From NCBI RefSeq assembly GCF_024582815.1, contig NZ_CP102099.1, positions 3,162,001 to 3,226,000 on the forward strand: a stretch of DNA of 64,000 bases, read 5' to 3'. Source of the stretch: Acinetobacter colistiniresistens. GTDB lineage: Bacteria; Pseudomonadota; Gammaproteobacteria; Pseudomonadales; Moraxellaceae. The position numbers and the translations under genes are program-made. The notes below the pieces were generated by a model that did not search any database, had not been told where the DNA came from, and was given only the letters and a program-made list of their open reading frames with translations. Shown here piece by piece: positions 18,079 through 27,087 of this stretch (within the stretch, counting starts at the first letter, position 1; every line of letters begins with the position of its first letter).

Positions 18079-19806
18079 TTACTTTTTATCTGCTTTAAAA
18101 CTATCCTTTAAATCAAGGATACGGTTAAACACGGGTTTGTCAGCTTGATGATCATATTGATCCGCAACAAAATAACCTTCACGTTCAAACTGGAAACGAT
18201 CCTCAGGTTTCGCTTGTGCTAAAGCAGGTTCAATCACCGCTTGTACTACTTTTAAGGATTCAGGATTTAGATGTGCCAAGAAATCATCATCCGCATCTGG
18301 TGCCGCTTCGGTAAATAAACGATCATAAATACGAACTTCTGCAGGTACACCTTGACTAGCTGATACCCAATGAATCACGCCTTTTACCTTACGGCCTTCG
18401 GGATTTTTACCCAAAGTTTCAGGGTCGATTGAACATTTAAGCTCGATCACTTCACCATTGGCATCTTTAATCACTTCATCACATTTGATCACATAAGCAT
18501 GGCGTAAACGCACTTCACCCTCAGGAATCAAGCGCTTGAAACCTTTTGGTGGTACTTCTTCAAAATCTTTACGATCAATATAAAGTTCACGTGTCAAAGG
18601 AATGATACGTTCGCCCATATCCACGTTCGGATGACGCGCATGCGTGAGATCCATTTCTTCTGGCAAGTTCGTTAGCGTTACTTTAAGTGGATTAAGTACC
18701 GCCATCCCGCGTGCTGCGGTATTTTCCAAAGATTGACGAATACAGAACTCAAGCATTGCCACATCGACAATACCATCTGTTTTAGAAACACCAACACGCT
18801 TACAGAAATCACGTAGGCCTTCCGCAGTAAAACCACGACGGCGCATACCAACAACAGTTGGCATACGTGGATCATCCCAGCCTTGTACATAATTGCCTTC
18901 AACCAATTTACGCAATTTACGTTTAGAAGTAATCGTATAATCAACATTTAAACGCGAAGACTCGTACTGACGCGGAACGGCTTGCGAGTGAACTTTCTCG
19001 ACAATCCAGTCATAGAATGGACGATGATCCTGGAATTCCAGTGTACATAAAGAATGCGTAATGCCTTCAATCGCATCTGACAATGGATGCGCATAGTCAT
19101 ACATTGGGTACATTTTCCACTTATCACCAGTTTGGTGATGCTCTGAATGCAGGACGCGATAAAGAATCGGATCACGCATATGTACATTCGGGCTGGCCAT
19201 ATCAATTTTGGCACGAAGTACAGCGCCACCCTCTTGAATTTCACCATTACGCATTTGTTCAAAACGCGCAAGATTTTCTGCAACAGTCGCATCACGATAA
19301 GGTGAGTTTTTACCCGGCTCAACGAAATTACCACGGTTCAACTTAATTTCTTCTGGTGTTTGCAAATCAACATAAGCATCACCTTGTTCAATCAATTGGA
19401 CAGCCCATGCATAAAGTTGATCGAAATAACCTGATGCATAACGTGGCTCACCATTCCAGTTAAAACCTAACCATTTCACATCATTGGCAATACCATCAAC
19501 GTACTCTTGTTCTTCGGCATCCGGATTTGTGTCGTCGAATCGTAAATTACATAAACCTTCGAATTCTTCAGCAATACCAAAGTTGAGACAAATCGCTTTC
19601 ACGTGACCAATATGTAGATAACCATTTGGCTCAGGTGGGAAACGTGTCACCACTTTTTGGGTACGGCCTTCTTTTAAGTCATCTGTAATCACTTGACGTA
19701 CAAAGTCTAAGCCTGCCTGTTGTTCTTGCTGCGCAGCATCGACAGAGGCATGAGTATTCGGTGTCGGGGTCTTCGGCAGTTCAGAAACAACATCATTTGG
19801 CTTCAT
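18079..19806 (-). CDS. glnS: Glutaminyl-tRNA synthetase
   Basis: 575 residues from the ATG at 19806 (MKPNDVVSE); a 16-codon longer frame has an unlikely start. Class I synthetase signatures are present: [18 protein letters not shown] carrying the HIGH motif near residue 55, LRFDDTNPD, and the KMSKS-type region [10 protein letters not shown]. It charges tRNA-Gln with glutamine in the cytoplasm. It is transcribed divergently from ppiB. Confidence 0.96.
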   Translation of the reverse strand: MKPNDVVSELPKTPTPNTHASVDAAQQEQQAGLDFVRQVITDDLKEGRTQKVVTRFPPEPNGYLHIGHVKAICLNFGIAEEFEGLCNLRFDDTNPDAEEQEYVDGIANDVKWLGFNWNGEPRYASGYFDQLYAWAVQLIEQGDAYVDLQTPEEIKLNRGNFVEPGKNSPYRDATVAENLARFEQMRNGEIQEGGAVLRAKIDMASPNVHMRDPILYRVLHSEHHQTGDKWKMYPMYDYAHPLSDAIEGITHSLCTLEFQDHRPFYDWIVEKVHSQAVPRQYESSRLNVDYTITSKRKLRKLVEGNYVQGWDDPRMPTVVGMRRRGFTAEGLRDFCKRVGVSKTDGIVDVAMLEFCIRQSLENTAARGMAVLNPLKVTLTNLPEEMDLTHARHPNVDMGERIIPLTRELYIDRKDFEEVPPKGFKRLIPEGEVRLRHAYVIKCDEVIKDANGEVIELKCSIDPETLGKNPEGRKVKGVIHWVSASQGVPAEVRIYDRLFTEAAPDADDDFLAHLNPESLKVVQAVIEPALAQAKPEDRFQFEREGYFVADQYDHQADKPVFNRILDLKDSFKADKK

Positions 19807-19973
19807 AGGGTGTAAATCACTTCTTACAGTTAAAAATGGGAAATAAAAACGCAATCTTTGCTTTTTATGAAAGATTTTAACGTTTTTTACTTGCCTTGTA
19901 GTTTACAGTTTGCTTATGCTTCTCTCAACCAAAAACCCATGGTCAATTTGCCCATGTTTAGGAGATTAATGTA

Positions 19974-20483
19974 ATGAGTTTTCCTCAAGTCGAATTAAAT
20001 ACCAATAAAGGTCGTATTGTTCTTGAGCTTAACGCTGAAAAAGCACCAAAAACGGTTGCAAATTTCTTAGAATATGTACGTGACGGTTTCTATGACGGCG
20101 TAATTTTTCACCGCGTGATTGATGGTTTTATGATCCAAGGCGGTGGCATGGATGAAAACTTCAAAGAGAAAGCAACTCGTGACTCTATCGAAAACGAAGC
20201 TGACAACGGCTTAAGCAACGATGAAGGCACGATTGCAATGGCGCGTACTCAAGCTCCTCACTCAGCATCTGCACAATTCTTTATCAACGTTAAAAATAAC
20301 TCTTTCTTAAACCACACTGGTAAAACAGCGCAAGGTTGGGGTTATGCCGTGTTTGGTAAAGTTGTTGAAGGTATGGACATTGTAGAAGCAATCAAAGGCG
20401 TTCGTACAGGTAACCGTGGTTATCATGCAGATGTTCCTTTAGAAAACGTTGTAATTGAGTCTGCTAAAATTATCTCTGAATAA
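19974..20483 (+). CDS. ppiB: Cyclophilin-type peptidyl-prolyl cis-trans isomerase
   Basis: 169 residues, all one cyclophilin domain. [14 protein letters not shown] holds the catalytic Arg near residue 46, and [18 protein letters not shown] and [14 protein letters not shown] are family signatures. There is no signal peptide, so it is the cytoplasmic form. It speeds proline isomerisation during protein folding. AGGAG precedes the ATG by a few bases. Confidence 0.95.
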   Translation: MSFPQVELNTNKGRIVLELNAEKAPKTVANFLEYVRDGFYDGVIFHRVIDGFMIQGGGMDENFKEKATRDSIENEADNGLSNDEGTIAMARTQAPHSASAQFFINVKNNSFLNHTGKTAQGWGYAVFGKVVEGMDIVEAIKGVRTGNRGYHADVPLENVVIESAKIISE

Positions 20484-20484
20484 A

Positions 20485-20552
20485 AATCTCCCCTAACCCC
20501 TCTTTAAAAAAGAGGGGAACTCCTCCCTTTATAAAGGGAGGTTGGGAGGGAT
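20485..20552. repeat. REP-like double-hairpin intergenic element
   Basis: Two palindromes, CCCCTCTTTAAAAAAGAGGGG and CCTCCCTTTATAAAGGGAGG, lie within outer arms AATCTCCCCTAAC and GTTGGGAGGGATT, which are imperfect inverted copies. It fills the gap between ppiB and lpxH. A half-element of clearly related sequence lies inside mutL at 28661-28692. Such dispersed palindromes are common in bacterial intergenic DNA. Confidence 0.7.
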
Positions 20553-20571
20553 TATAAAATAGGATAAAAGT

Positions 20572-21288
20572 GTGACCTACCTGTTTATTTCAGATTTACA
20601 CTTGTCACCCGATCACCCTCGACTCATTCGAGGGTTTTTGGCTTTATTAAATGAATATCACAATAAAAATACCCAGCTCTATATCTTAGGAGACTGGTTT
20701 AATGCATGGATTGGCGATGATTATACTGCACCGTGGTTAGATGAAATTGTCAATGCCTTACAAGCGTTTACCGATGCAGGCAACCAAGTTTACTTTCAGG
20801 TCGGTAACCGGGATTTTGCTTTGGGTCAAAAATTCCTATCTCGATTTAACGGCATTCTATTGCCAGACGTTTATAGCCTACAGATTCAGCAGCATACCTT
20901 CCGACTGGAGCATGGTGATGCGCTCTGTACCGATGATGTTGCTTATCAACGTTTTCGCAAAGTGATCCGTAACCCATTAATATTAGGGTTATTAAAACGC
21001 ACCCCATTGAGCTTTAGACAAAAACTGGCCAATGGTTTCCGGAAAAAAAGTAGCGAAACCAAACAGCTGAAAAGCTATGACATCATGGATGTCAATGCTC
21101 AAGCAGTCGAATCCGTGATTGAACATGTTGATTATTTAATTCACGGTCATACCCATCGTCCAGAGATTCATCATGTCCTGAATAAACAGCGTATTGTTTT
21201 GGGAGACTGGCGAGCAGATTCAGCTTGGATTTTAGAGCTCAACGAGCAAGAAAATTATCAATTAGAGTTTAAACAGTGGAATTATTAA
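20572..21288 (+). CDS. lpxH: UDP-2,3-diacylglucosamine diphosphatase
   Basis: 238 residues with a GTG start (GTGACCTACCTG). It has the calcineurin-type metallophosphoesterase motifs in order: FISDLHLSPDHP at about residue 4, GDWFNAWIGDD near 42, GNRDFALG near 80, HGD near 115 and HGHTHRP near 190. LpxH removes UMP from UDP-2,3-diacylglucosamine to form lipid X, a step in lipid A synthesis. It acts at the inner face of the inner membrane. Confidence 0.93.
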   Translation: MTYLFISDLHLSPDHPRLIRGFLALLNEYHNKNTQLYILGDWFNAWIGDDYTAPWLDEIVNALQAFTDAGNQVYFQVGNRDFALGQKFLSRFNGILLPDVYSLQIQQHTFRLEHGDALCTDDVAYQRFRKVIRNPLILGLLKRTPLSFRQKLANGFRKKSSETKQLKSYDIMDVNAQAVESVIEHVDYLIHGHTHRPEIHHVLNKQRIVLGDWRADSAWILELNEQENYQLEFKQWNY

Positions 21289-21418
21289 CACTCAAGACAT
21301 ATAAGTAAAATCAATAAATTAATATAAATTTCTTTAAATAAAATTTACTCCCAATATCATATAGCTGTAATTTTTAGTTTCATTTTATTTTAGAAAAACT
21401 TAACAATGTTCATCTATA

Positions 21419-22879
21419 TTGAATTTACACAACACAATTCAGGATGAATTTTCGATCCTAAAAAGAGTGTCTTTTCTCACTTTGTTAATTATTTCGACCA
21501 ACTCTGCTTTCGCAGATGACTCAAATCTCATAAATGAGGCAGAAGCTTTAGCAATTGATGCAAAATTCTATGCAGCTTCATATGATGTACCTTATGATGA
21601 GGCCATACGAAGATTATTGATTATGCATGGGACATCTTCTGATATTTCCAATATTAGAAACAATGTAAAAGGTGATCTACAAGGAATGTATTTTGACAAC
21701 AGTAAAAATGACTTTGCTTTAAAAGTGAATGTCGCGAATTATGCTAAAAATTTACCAACGTCATTAACGGTTAAACCTAAGACTTCACAAGCAGTCCAAA
21801 GCATTATCTCAAGTAAAGGAAATTCTAATTTAAGAAAACAATTTAATATTAGCGATGCAGACATCAGAACAGTGGCTACACAATATTCACAACCATTGTC
21901 CGCTCCTATTAATTTTAGTCAACAAAATTATAAAACAAAAGAACAACGTTTAAAGAATATTGAATCTAAACGAGAGCAGCTAAAAAAATCACTCCCAGAA
22001 CTACAGTTAGTCTATGACGATGAGAAAACAGGAAATGCGAAAGTGTATGTTAAATCGGATAAAGGCAATGCAAAACAAATAGCAGAAGTCCTTTTGGCTG
22101 TTCCTGTTGAAATTAGTGTTGTTCCTTTTGGGGGAAGAGTGGCTACTCGAGGAGGATCACCCCTACTAGCAACTGCACCAGATTCTGTAAAAGGCCAAAT
22201 TGCTTGTTTTAGTGGATTTATTGGCAAAAGAAACAATGTATTAGGAATTATAACTGCAGGACACTGTGCATCGGTAGGCCAATTTTCTGAATATCAATAT
22301 TCAGATCGGGATGGAACAAAATATATCATCCCACTTCTACCCGCATCTCAACCCATTTCAAGTGGCTGGAGAGATGATAGTGTTGCTGACCTTGGATTCC
22401 TTCCAGCGGGAACATCTTCAACTCAAGCGGCTAAAGCCGAATTTTATGCAGATTCAAGCGTCAACTTTAGAAAATTAACAGCAACAAAAACTCGTGCAGG
22501 AACTCCATATGATAATGGTACAGTAAATGGAGCATATATTTGTCATCTTGGTAAAACAGGTCAATATGTTACAACTCTGACACAGAGTTGCGGTGAAGTT
22601 GAAAGCATAAGTGGAGGAAATGCAGAAAACAATGGTAATACCTTTGTTATTGTTAAAAATACCAACGGGAATGCAGGACATGACCATACAACTGGGCAAG
22701 GTTCTTTACGTTGTTATCCTGGAGACAGCGGTGGCCCTTGGTTTGCATTAACTACTGGATATGGAATTATGCATGCCTGTTTTTGGAAAGGCCAAGATTC
22801 AACGAGTCCAGTAGATATCTCAATCTATACCAGTCTCGATTATTTAAATTCGATAGGTGCCAGCATTGTTACTCAATAA
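21419..22879 (+). CDS. Secreted trypsin-like (S1) serine protease with pro-region
   Basis: As read, 486 residues from a TTG. The early part contains a secretion signal, LKRVSFLTLLIISTNSAFA, with cleavage expected before DD. About 200 residues of charged helical sequence follow and look like a pro-region. The catalytic domain has TAGHC near residue 281 (His), DDSVADLGF near 320 (Asp) and CYPGDSGGPWF near 435 (Ser). The fold recalls alpha-lytic/streptogrisin-like proteases. The start is doubtful: no ribosome site precedes the TTG, and an ATG at 21444 would give a perfect signal peptide (MNFRSLKRVSFLTLL...) if one base were missing near 21457. A lipoprotein gene overlaps its 3' end. Confidence 0.8.
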   Translation: MNLHNTIQDEFSILKRVSFLTLLIISTNSAFADDSNLINEAEALAIDAKFYAASYDVPYDEAIRRLLIMHGTSSDISNIRNNVKGDLQGMYFDNSKNDFALKVNVANYAKNLPTSLTVKPKTSQAVQSIISSKGNSNLRKQFNISDADIRTVATQYSQPLSAPINFSQQNYKTKEQRLKNIESKREQLKKSLPELQLVYDDEKTGNAKVYVKSDKGNAKQIAEVLLAVPVEISVVPFGGRVATRGGSPLLATAPDSVKGQIACFSGFIGKRNNVLGIITAGHCASVGQFSEYQYSDRDGTKYIIPLLPASQPISSGWRDDSVADLGFLPAGTSSTQAAKAEFYADSSVNFRKLTATKTRAGTPYDNGTVNGAYICHLGKTGQYVTTLTQSCGEVESISGGNAENNGNTFVIVKNTNGNAGHDHTTGQGSLRCYPGDSGGPWFALTTGYGIMHACFWKGQDSTSPVDISIYTSLDYLNSIGASIVTQ

Positions 22880-23285
22880 ACACCATAACCTTTTTATTAT
22901 GCTCCTAACTTTCGCCATGTTAAGTGGATGTCATTCAAAAGAGGACATTATGAACATATCTCAGCTTAAACCTGAAATTGAGCTAGTGACTTATAAAAAA
23001 ATGGGTACGGGCTCAAGACTGGGTATCGCAGGAGGAACCATTAAAGTCATTAACAACTGTGTTTACCTCTCAACAGCGAACAATAATCTTCCACTTATTT
23101 TCCCAAATGAATTCCGATGGGAAAATGGAATAATTACCGATGGAAATATTCAACTAAAGCCTGAGCAAGAGGTGAGAATGAATGGTGATATGCTGGAATT
23201 AAACAATAAAATAATTGCCTCTTACCATATATCAAATAATCATTGCCTAAATGGAGTGAGTCGAGCTTTGTTTTATATTCAATAA
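22857..23285 (+). CDS. Small lipoprotein overlapping the protease gene
   Basis: Up to 142 residues. The frame opens with GTG at 22857, overlapping the protease stop by 23 bases, and encodes NKHHNLFIMLLTFAMLSGCHS, a lipoprotein signal with the lipobox LSGC. A later ATG at 22899 would leave a very short signal. The mature part of about 115 residues has no motif I recognise; it contains two Cys (NNCVYL and NNHCLN) that could form a disulfide. Tight coupling to a secreted protease suggests an inhibitor, anchor or helper, but this is only inferred. Confidence 0.6.
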   Translation: MPALLLNKHHNLFIMLLTFAMLSGCHSKEDIMNISQLKPEIELVTYKKMGTGSRLGIAGGTIKVINNCVYLSTANNNLPLIFPNEFRWENGIITDGNIQLKPEQEVRMNGDMLELNNKIIASYHISNNHCLNGVSRALFYIQ

Positions 23286-23323
23286 TACATTCACATTCCT
23301 ATTGATAGATACCTCCATACAAA

Positions 23324-23360
23324 AGCCTGATCGCTGAGACTTGTGATCAGGCTCTACTTT
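23324..23360 (+). terminator. Terminator after the protease-lipoprotein pair
   Basis: AGCCTGATC pairs perfectly with GATCAGGCT around a 12-base loop, followed by a T-rich stretch (CTACTTTATTTTCTT). It closes the protease operon and separates it from the nitroreductase gene. Confidence 0.7.
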
Positions 23361-23505
23361 ATTTTCTTACAACTCATCAGAACGTTAACCAATCTGATAA
23401 AACCCACATACGACTTAAATCGATATCAAAATCACATTTAGCTACTTTCAGCGACAGTGAGATCAAGTAGAATAAATTAAATTTTTTAAATCGAGTGAAT
23501 GACGG

Positions 23506-24159
23506 ATGGATACTTTAGCTACAGCAAAAACACGTTATGCCACAAAAGCTTATGATGCAGAAAAAAAGATCCCCCAAGCCCAGTTTGAGAAACTGTTAGA
23601 AGTATTACGTTTTAGCCCTTCCTCAGTCAATATTCAACCGTGGCACTTCTTGGTTGCAGAATCTGACGAGGCAAAGCAGCGTATCGCATCGGCATTGACA
23701 GGCAATTATGTGTATAACGCAGCCAAAGTTCTCAACTCTTCACATACGCTTGTATTTTGTACCCGTACAGATATTTCAGCTGAATACCTAGAGCAACTCT
23801 TACAACAAGATGATCTCAGTGGTCGCTTTAAAGATGAAGCAGCCAAACAAGGCCAACGAGATACCCGTCATGGCTATGTTGAATTCTATCGCAATGAACT
23901 CAAAAATCTTCCCGCATGGATGGAAAACCAGACCTATCTTGCACTCGGACAATTATTGTTTGCAGCAGGCTTAGAAGGCATTGATGCGACTCCAATGGAA
24001 GGATTTGACCGAACACTGATTGATCAAGAATTCGGATTAACTGAAAAAGGGCTAAAAGCCTCTGTAGTTGTTGCTTTAGGTTATCGCAGTGAAACAGACT
24101 TCAATGCCAAATTGCCTAAATCACGACTCCCAGATGAAGTGGTTTTTACTCGTCTATAA
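23506..24159 (+). CDS. nfsB: Oxygen-insensitive NAD(P)H nitroreductase
   Basis: 217 residues, the size of NfsB/NfnB. KTRYATKAYDAEKKIP at the start and LRFSPSSVNIQPWHFLVAE near residue 40 bind FMN; GLEGIDATPMEGFD near 160 and VVALGYRSE near 195 are further family marks. It is a dimeric flavoprotein that reduces nitroaromatics and quinones with NAD(P)H and activates nitrofuran drugs. Confidence 0.92.
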   Translation: MDTLATAKTRYATKAYDAEKKIPQAQFEKLLEVLRFSPSSVNIQPWHFLVAESDEAKQRIASALTGNYVYNAAKVLNSSHTLVFCTRTDISAEYLEQLLQQDDLSGRFKDEAAKQGQRDTRHGYVEFYRNELKNLPAWMENQTYLALGQLLFAAGLEGIDATPMEGFDRTLIDQEFGLTEKGLKASVVVALGYRSETDFNAKLPKSRLPDEVVFTRL

Positions 24160-24178
24160 CAGCATTGCTTGAATCAAC

Positions 24179-24215
24179 GCCCTAATAATGACCAATTACA
24201 CCTTATTATTAGGGC
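24179..24215. terminator. Bidirectional terminator between convergent genes
   Basis: GCCCTAATAAT and ATTATTAGGGC form a perfect 11-bp stem around 15 bases, between the nitroreductase and the quinone-reductase genes, which converge here. Confidence 0.7.
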
Positions 24216-24221
24216 TTAACA

Positions 24222-24848
24222 TTACGCATTCGTATTGATTTGAGATTGACTTAAAACAGTCTGGTCTAATTCTTCAAAGAAGGCCTTCAGATCATCGGCC
24301 TGAATAAAATCTGCTTTAAACAGCATTGATGTCTGAACATCATCAATCCCACAATAGGCAAAAATACCTTCTACGATTTGTTTATGAATCGCTTGTGTAT
24401 AACCATGCCGATCGTATCCAGATTGCGTTCCTGTTGCCGTCCCTATCAATTTGACTGGAATATTTTTTAGAATCCCCAATAGATTCCCCTGTTCATCGTA
24501 TTTATAGGCCCAGTCCTGACTAAATACACGTTCAATCCAGCCCTTTAAGAAAGCAGGAACTGACCACCAATACACAGGAAAAATAAAATAGACAATATCT
24601 GCACGATCAAAGCGCGCTTGTTCAAATTGAACATCGGCATCCAAAGCTTGACGACCACGATAAGCTTCAATATCAGAAAGCGTCATCACAGCTTGAAAGC
24701 CTTCCTTATATAAATCAGCAATTTCTACTGAAATTCCCTTTTCTGTTAAATCACGGAAAATATGCTGTGCAATCTGATGAGAAAGTGATCGTGTATCTGG
24801 ATGTGTTATGACAATCAAAGCATGCTGGAGTTTATTTGAATTAGACAT
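24222..24848 (-). CDS. NAD(P)H quinone oxidoreductase, flavodoxin-like fold
   Basis: 208 residues of the KefF/MdaB/NQO family. HALIVITHPDTRSLSHQIAQ near residue 10 starts the flavin-binding fold. ADIVYFIFPVYWWSVPAFLKGWIERVFSQDWAYKY at about 78-112 is the hallmark segment, cited here as its parts FPVYWWSVPA and KGWIERVFS. It probably reduces quinones with two electrons, protecting against redox cycling. The TetR gene 78 bases upstream on the same strand may regulate it. Confidence 0.88.
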   Translation of the reverse strand: MSNSNKLQHALIVITHPDTRSLSHQIAQHIFRDLTEKGISVEIADLYKEGFQAVMTLSDIEAYRGRQALDADVQFEQARFDRADIVYFIFPVYWWSVPAFLKGWIERVFSQDWAYKYDEQGNLLGILKNIPVKLIGTATGTQSGYDRHGYTQAIHKQIVEGIFAYCGIDDVQTSMLFKADFIQADDLKAFFEELDQTVLSQSQINTNA

Positions 24849-24926
24849 AGATCAATTCCGAATAAATGATTCACACAAGTTACCAATAGTAACTTATACT
24901 GTCAACTCAGTTCTTGATGCCTGTAT

Positions 24927-25514
24927 TTAGGTCGCTGAATAATCTTGTAAAATAACTAAAAGTGAATTTTCCATCACCTGTTGTGCAGTCAGTGCATCAA
25001 TTTGATTTTTACTTGCTGCTGTCGATACCGTTTCAATCAGACCCATGATCGCGATCACGATCGCCTCACCCTCTTTTCCATCCAATTGAATAAATGGACG
25101 CATGCTTTGTTTAAAAATTTCTGTGAATTTTTGCTGACATTGCTGAAAATAGTTTTGCAAGATATCACTACCAGACAAAGCAGCAATCACCAATCCAACC
25201 TCTGGACCCGTTGAAATAAAACAACTTAAATAGGCTTCGCAAAAAATATGAATAGTTTGCTGTAAGGTTTTTGCTTCGGCAGCTAAAGACCGATTAAGCT
25301 CAGCAGTCTGTTTATGATCAAACTCTTGATAAATCGAAATCAATAAACCTTCACGGTCGATAAAGTGTCGATATGTAATTGGCTTAGTAATACCAGCTTG
25401 CTCTGCTAAATATCCCAGAGTTAGGGCTTCTACACCCTGAGTGCGAATAATTGAACGGGCCACCTGCAACAACTGTTGTCTACGCTCTTCTTTACTCAGT
25501 CTCTTACTAGTCAT
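24927..25514 (-). CDS. TetR/AcrR family transcriptional regulator
   Basis: 195 residues from the ATG at 25514, which has GGAAG eight bases upstream; a frame nine codons longer lacks a good site. The N-terminal helix-turn-helix reads RQQLLQVARSIIRTQGVEALTL and AEQAGITKPITYRHFIDREGLL over residues 10-55. The ligand-binding half (about 60-195) is divergent as usual. It lies between a quinone reductase gene and an EamA transporter gene on the same strand and could control either; TetR proteins are mostly repressors released by small molecules. Confidence 0.88.
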   Translation of the reverse strand: MTSKRLSKEERRQQLLQVARSIIRTQGVEALTLGYLAEQAGITKPITYRHFIDREGLLISIYQEFDHKQTAELNRSLAAEAKTLQQTIHIFCEAYLSCFISTGPEVGLVIAALSGSDILQNYFQQCQQKFTEIFKQSMRPFIQLDGKEGEAIVIAIMGLIETVSTAASKNQIDALTAQQVMENSLLVILQDYSAT

Positions 25515-25547
25515 AATTTTACTTCCATCAAATTTAACCAAGTCGCT

Positions 25548-26405
25548 TTACATCATTGCTTTGGCTAAACACAGGACAGCAACCACACCACAGATCAATC
25601 CAATCCATGTATAGGCTTTTAAGCGTTCTTTAAATACTACTACGCCACTAAGCACGCCAAGTACCACGACAAGAATATTCATACCAGCAAAAACAATCGC
25701 TGGGGTTTCTTTAAACATCATATGGGCCTTGACATATAAAGCGATATTGGCGAAATTTAGCACACCCAAAAACAAACCCATAAAAATGTTTTTAGGCTGC
25801 CAGTTCGGCTGAGTAATTGCGATATACGCAATCGAAAAAACGAAAGCCACAATAAATGTTAAATTCAGTGTGACTGCGAACTGCAAACCTAAGCTACTGC
25901 TATATTTGAGTAGTACATCAACTGCAGCATAACCGGCCCAGACACTCAACAAAAACAAGGCTGATTTTAAATTTATGCCTTTACTTGCTTGCTCTGTGGC
26001 CTGTCCAATAATGATCGCTAAAATCGCAATAATCCCGAGTGCTACACCTATTAATTTTAACTGGCTAAACTGTTCGCCAAAAATAAAATAGGCCGCTAAT
26101 AACGACAGTATCACGGCTAAGCGTTGCGCAATTTCAGTTTTGAGGATGCCTGCAAATTGCAAAGATTTGGCTAAACATAAAAATATACTGGGCAATAACA
26201 CCGCAAGAATAAGGATCAACCACCATGGGGTATTATTTAAAGATATATGCGTGATATCAGGTTTAAACCAATAAAAACATAAAAGACTGGCGCTCAAATA
26301 ATTCCACGCGATCATTTGAAAAACATCAAATCCTTTCGCTTTCAAATATTTCAGCAAGATCGAGACAAGTACACTACAACATGCCGCAGCAACAATCATT
26401 TCCAT
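25548..26405 (-). CDS. EamA-family (drug/metabolite) transporter
   Basis: 285 residues with about ten hydrophobic segments in two similar halves, as in EamA/DMT carriers. EIAQRLAVILSLLAAYFIFGEQFSQLKLIGVALGI (parts: FGEQFSQLKLIG near 110) and FKERLKAYTWIGLICG near 255 are the paired C-terminal motifs of each half. It is an inner-membrane exporter or importer of unknown substrate. It occupies the place after hfq where many relatives have hflX, and is separated from hfq by a terminator. Confidence 0.85.
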   Translation of the reverse strand: MEMIVAAACCSVLVSILLKYLKAKGFDVFQMIAWNYLSASLLCFYWFKPDITHISLNNTPWWLILILAVLLPSIFLCLAKSLQFAGILKTEIAQRLAVILSLLAAYFIFGEQFSQLKLIGVALGIIAILAIIIGQATEQASKGINLKSALFLLSVWAGYAAVDVLLKYSSSLGLQFAVTLNLTFIVAFVFSIAYIAITQPNWQPKNIFMGLFLGVLNFANIALYVKAHMMFKETPAIVFAGMNILVVVLGVLSGVVVFKERLKAYTWIGLICGVVAVLCLAKAMM

Positions 26406-26435
26406 AATATTTATTCTAGCTTTTTAAAGACAAAA

Positions 26436-26465
26436 AAATGCCAGTCTACGCAGAGACTGGCATTT
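26436..26465 (-). terminator. hfq terminator
   Basis: AAATGCCAGTCT and AGACTGGCATTT pair perfectly; on the minus strand the hairpin is followed by seven T. It lies 20 bases after the hfq stop codon. Confidence 0.85.
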
Positions 26466-26485
26466 GATTAAAGATCATTGATCAA

Positions 26486-26998
26486 TTAACGATTATTTTC
26501 GTCTTCTTGACCATCTTCAAATTTAGTTTCGCCGTCGAAGCCACCTTGATGACCAAAGCCACCTTGACCACCGAAGCCACCTTGACCACCGAAGCCACCA
26601 CCTTGACCGCCGAAGCCACCTTGACCGCCGAAGCCACCTTGACCACCGAAACCACCTTGACCACCGAAGCCGCCACCTTGACCACCAAAGCCACCTTGAC
26701 CACCGAAGCCACCAGTAGAACCTTGACCGCCAAAGCCGCCTGCTGCACCTTGAGCTGGGAAGCCACCTGCAGCACCTTGAGCACCAGCTGGGCGTGGATT
26801 ACGCGCAGGAACAACTGTAGAAATTGCGTGTTTATAAACCATTTGACTTACAGTGTTTTTTAATAAAACAACATATTGGTCAAATGACTCAATATGACCC
26901 TGCAATTTGATACCGTTTACAAGGAAAATAGAAACTGGAATACGTTCTTTACGGAGAGAATTTAAGAACGGATCTTGTAAAGTTTGACCTTTAGACAT
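26486..26998 (-). CDS. hfq: RNA chaperone Hfq with a long glycine-rich tail
   Basis: 170 residues from the ATG at 26998, preceded by GGAG. Residues 1-66 are the Sm-like core: [23 protein letters not shown], then [19 protein letters not shown] and the Sm2 motif [11 protein letters not shown]. About 100 residues follow of nearly pure Gly, Phe and Gln in the unit GGFGGQ and close variants, ending in an acidic stretch ([15 protein letters not shown]). Hfq hexamers pair small RNAs with mRNAs; the E. coli protein has only 102 residues. Long glycine-rich tails are known in Moraxellaceae. The acidic tip resembles the one that helps release RNA in E. coli. Confidence 0.95.
   Translation of the reverse strand: MSKGQTLQDPFLNSLRKERIPVSIFLVNGIKLQGHIESFDQYVVLLKNTVSQMVYKHAISTVVPARNPRPAGAQGAAGGFPAQGAAGGFGGQGSTGGFGGQGGFGGQGGGFGGQGGFGGQGGFGGQGGFGGQGGGFGGQGGFGGQGGFGHQGGFDGETKFEDGQEDENNR
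26530..26740. repeat. Short tandem repeats coding for the Hfq tail
   Basis: The plus strand repeats CCACCTTGACCACCGAAG with small variants (unit 18 bases, with some 27-base units that add an extra glycine stretch). The variation is mostly silent. Such an array can gain or lose units by slippage, so tail length may differ among strains. Confidence 0.8.
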
Positions 26999-27087
26999 TT
27001 TTAACTCCAAAAAATTTTTAAATCAGCGCAAAAAACTATCTTTATTTTTCAACTAAAAATTATAAAAGACAGCCTGCGAATTTTGCT

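Noticed and set aside
26530..26740. Regular repeats that could suggest a CRISPR array
   Set aside because: Units are 18-27 bases with no spacers and code in frame for the Hfq tail.
26482..26814. Open frame out of register with hfq, built of repeated VKVAS-type units
   Set aside because: It is the shifted reading of the glycine-repeat DNA of hfq; repeats keep all frames open. No start signal or independent evidence.
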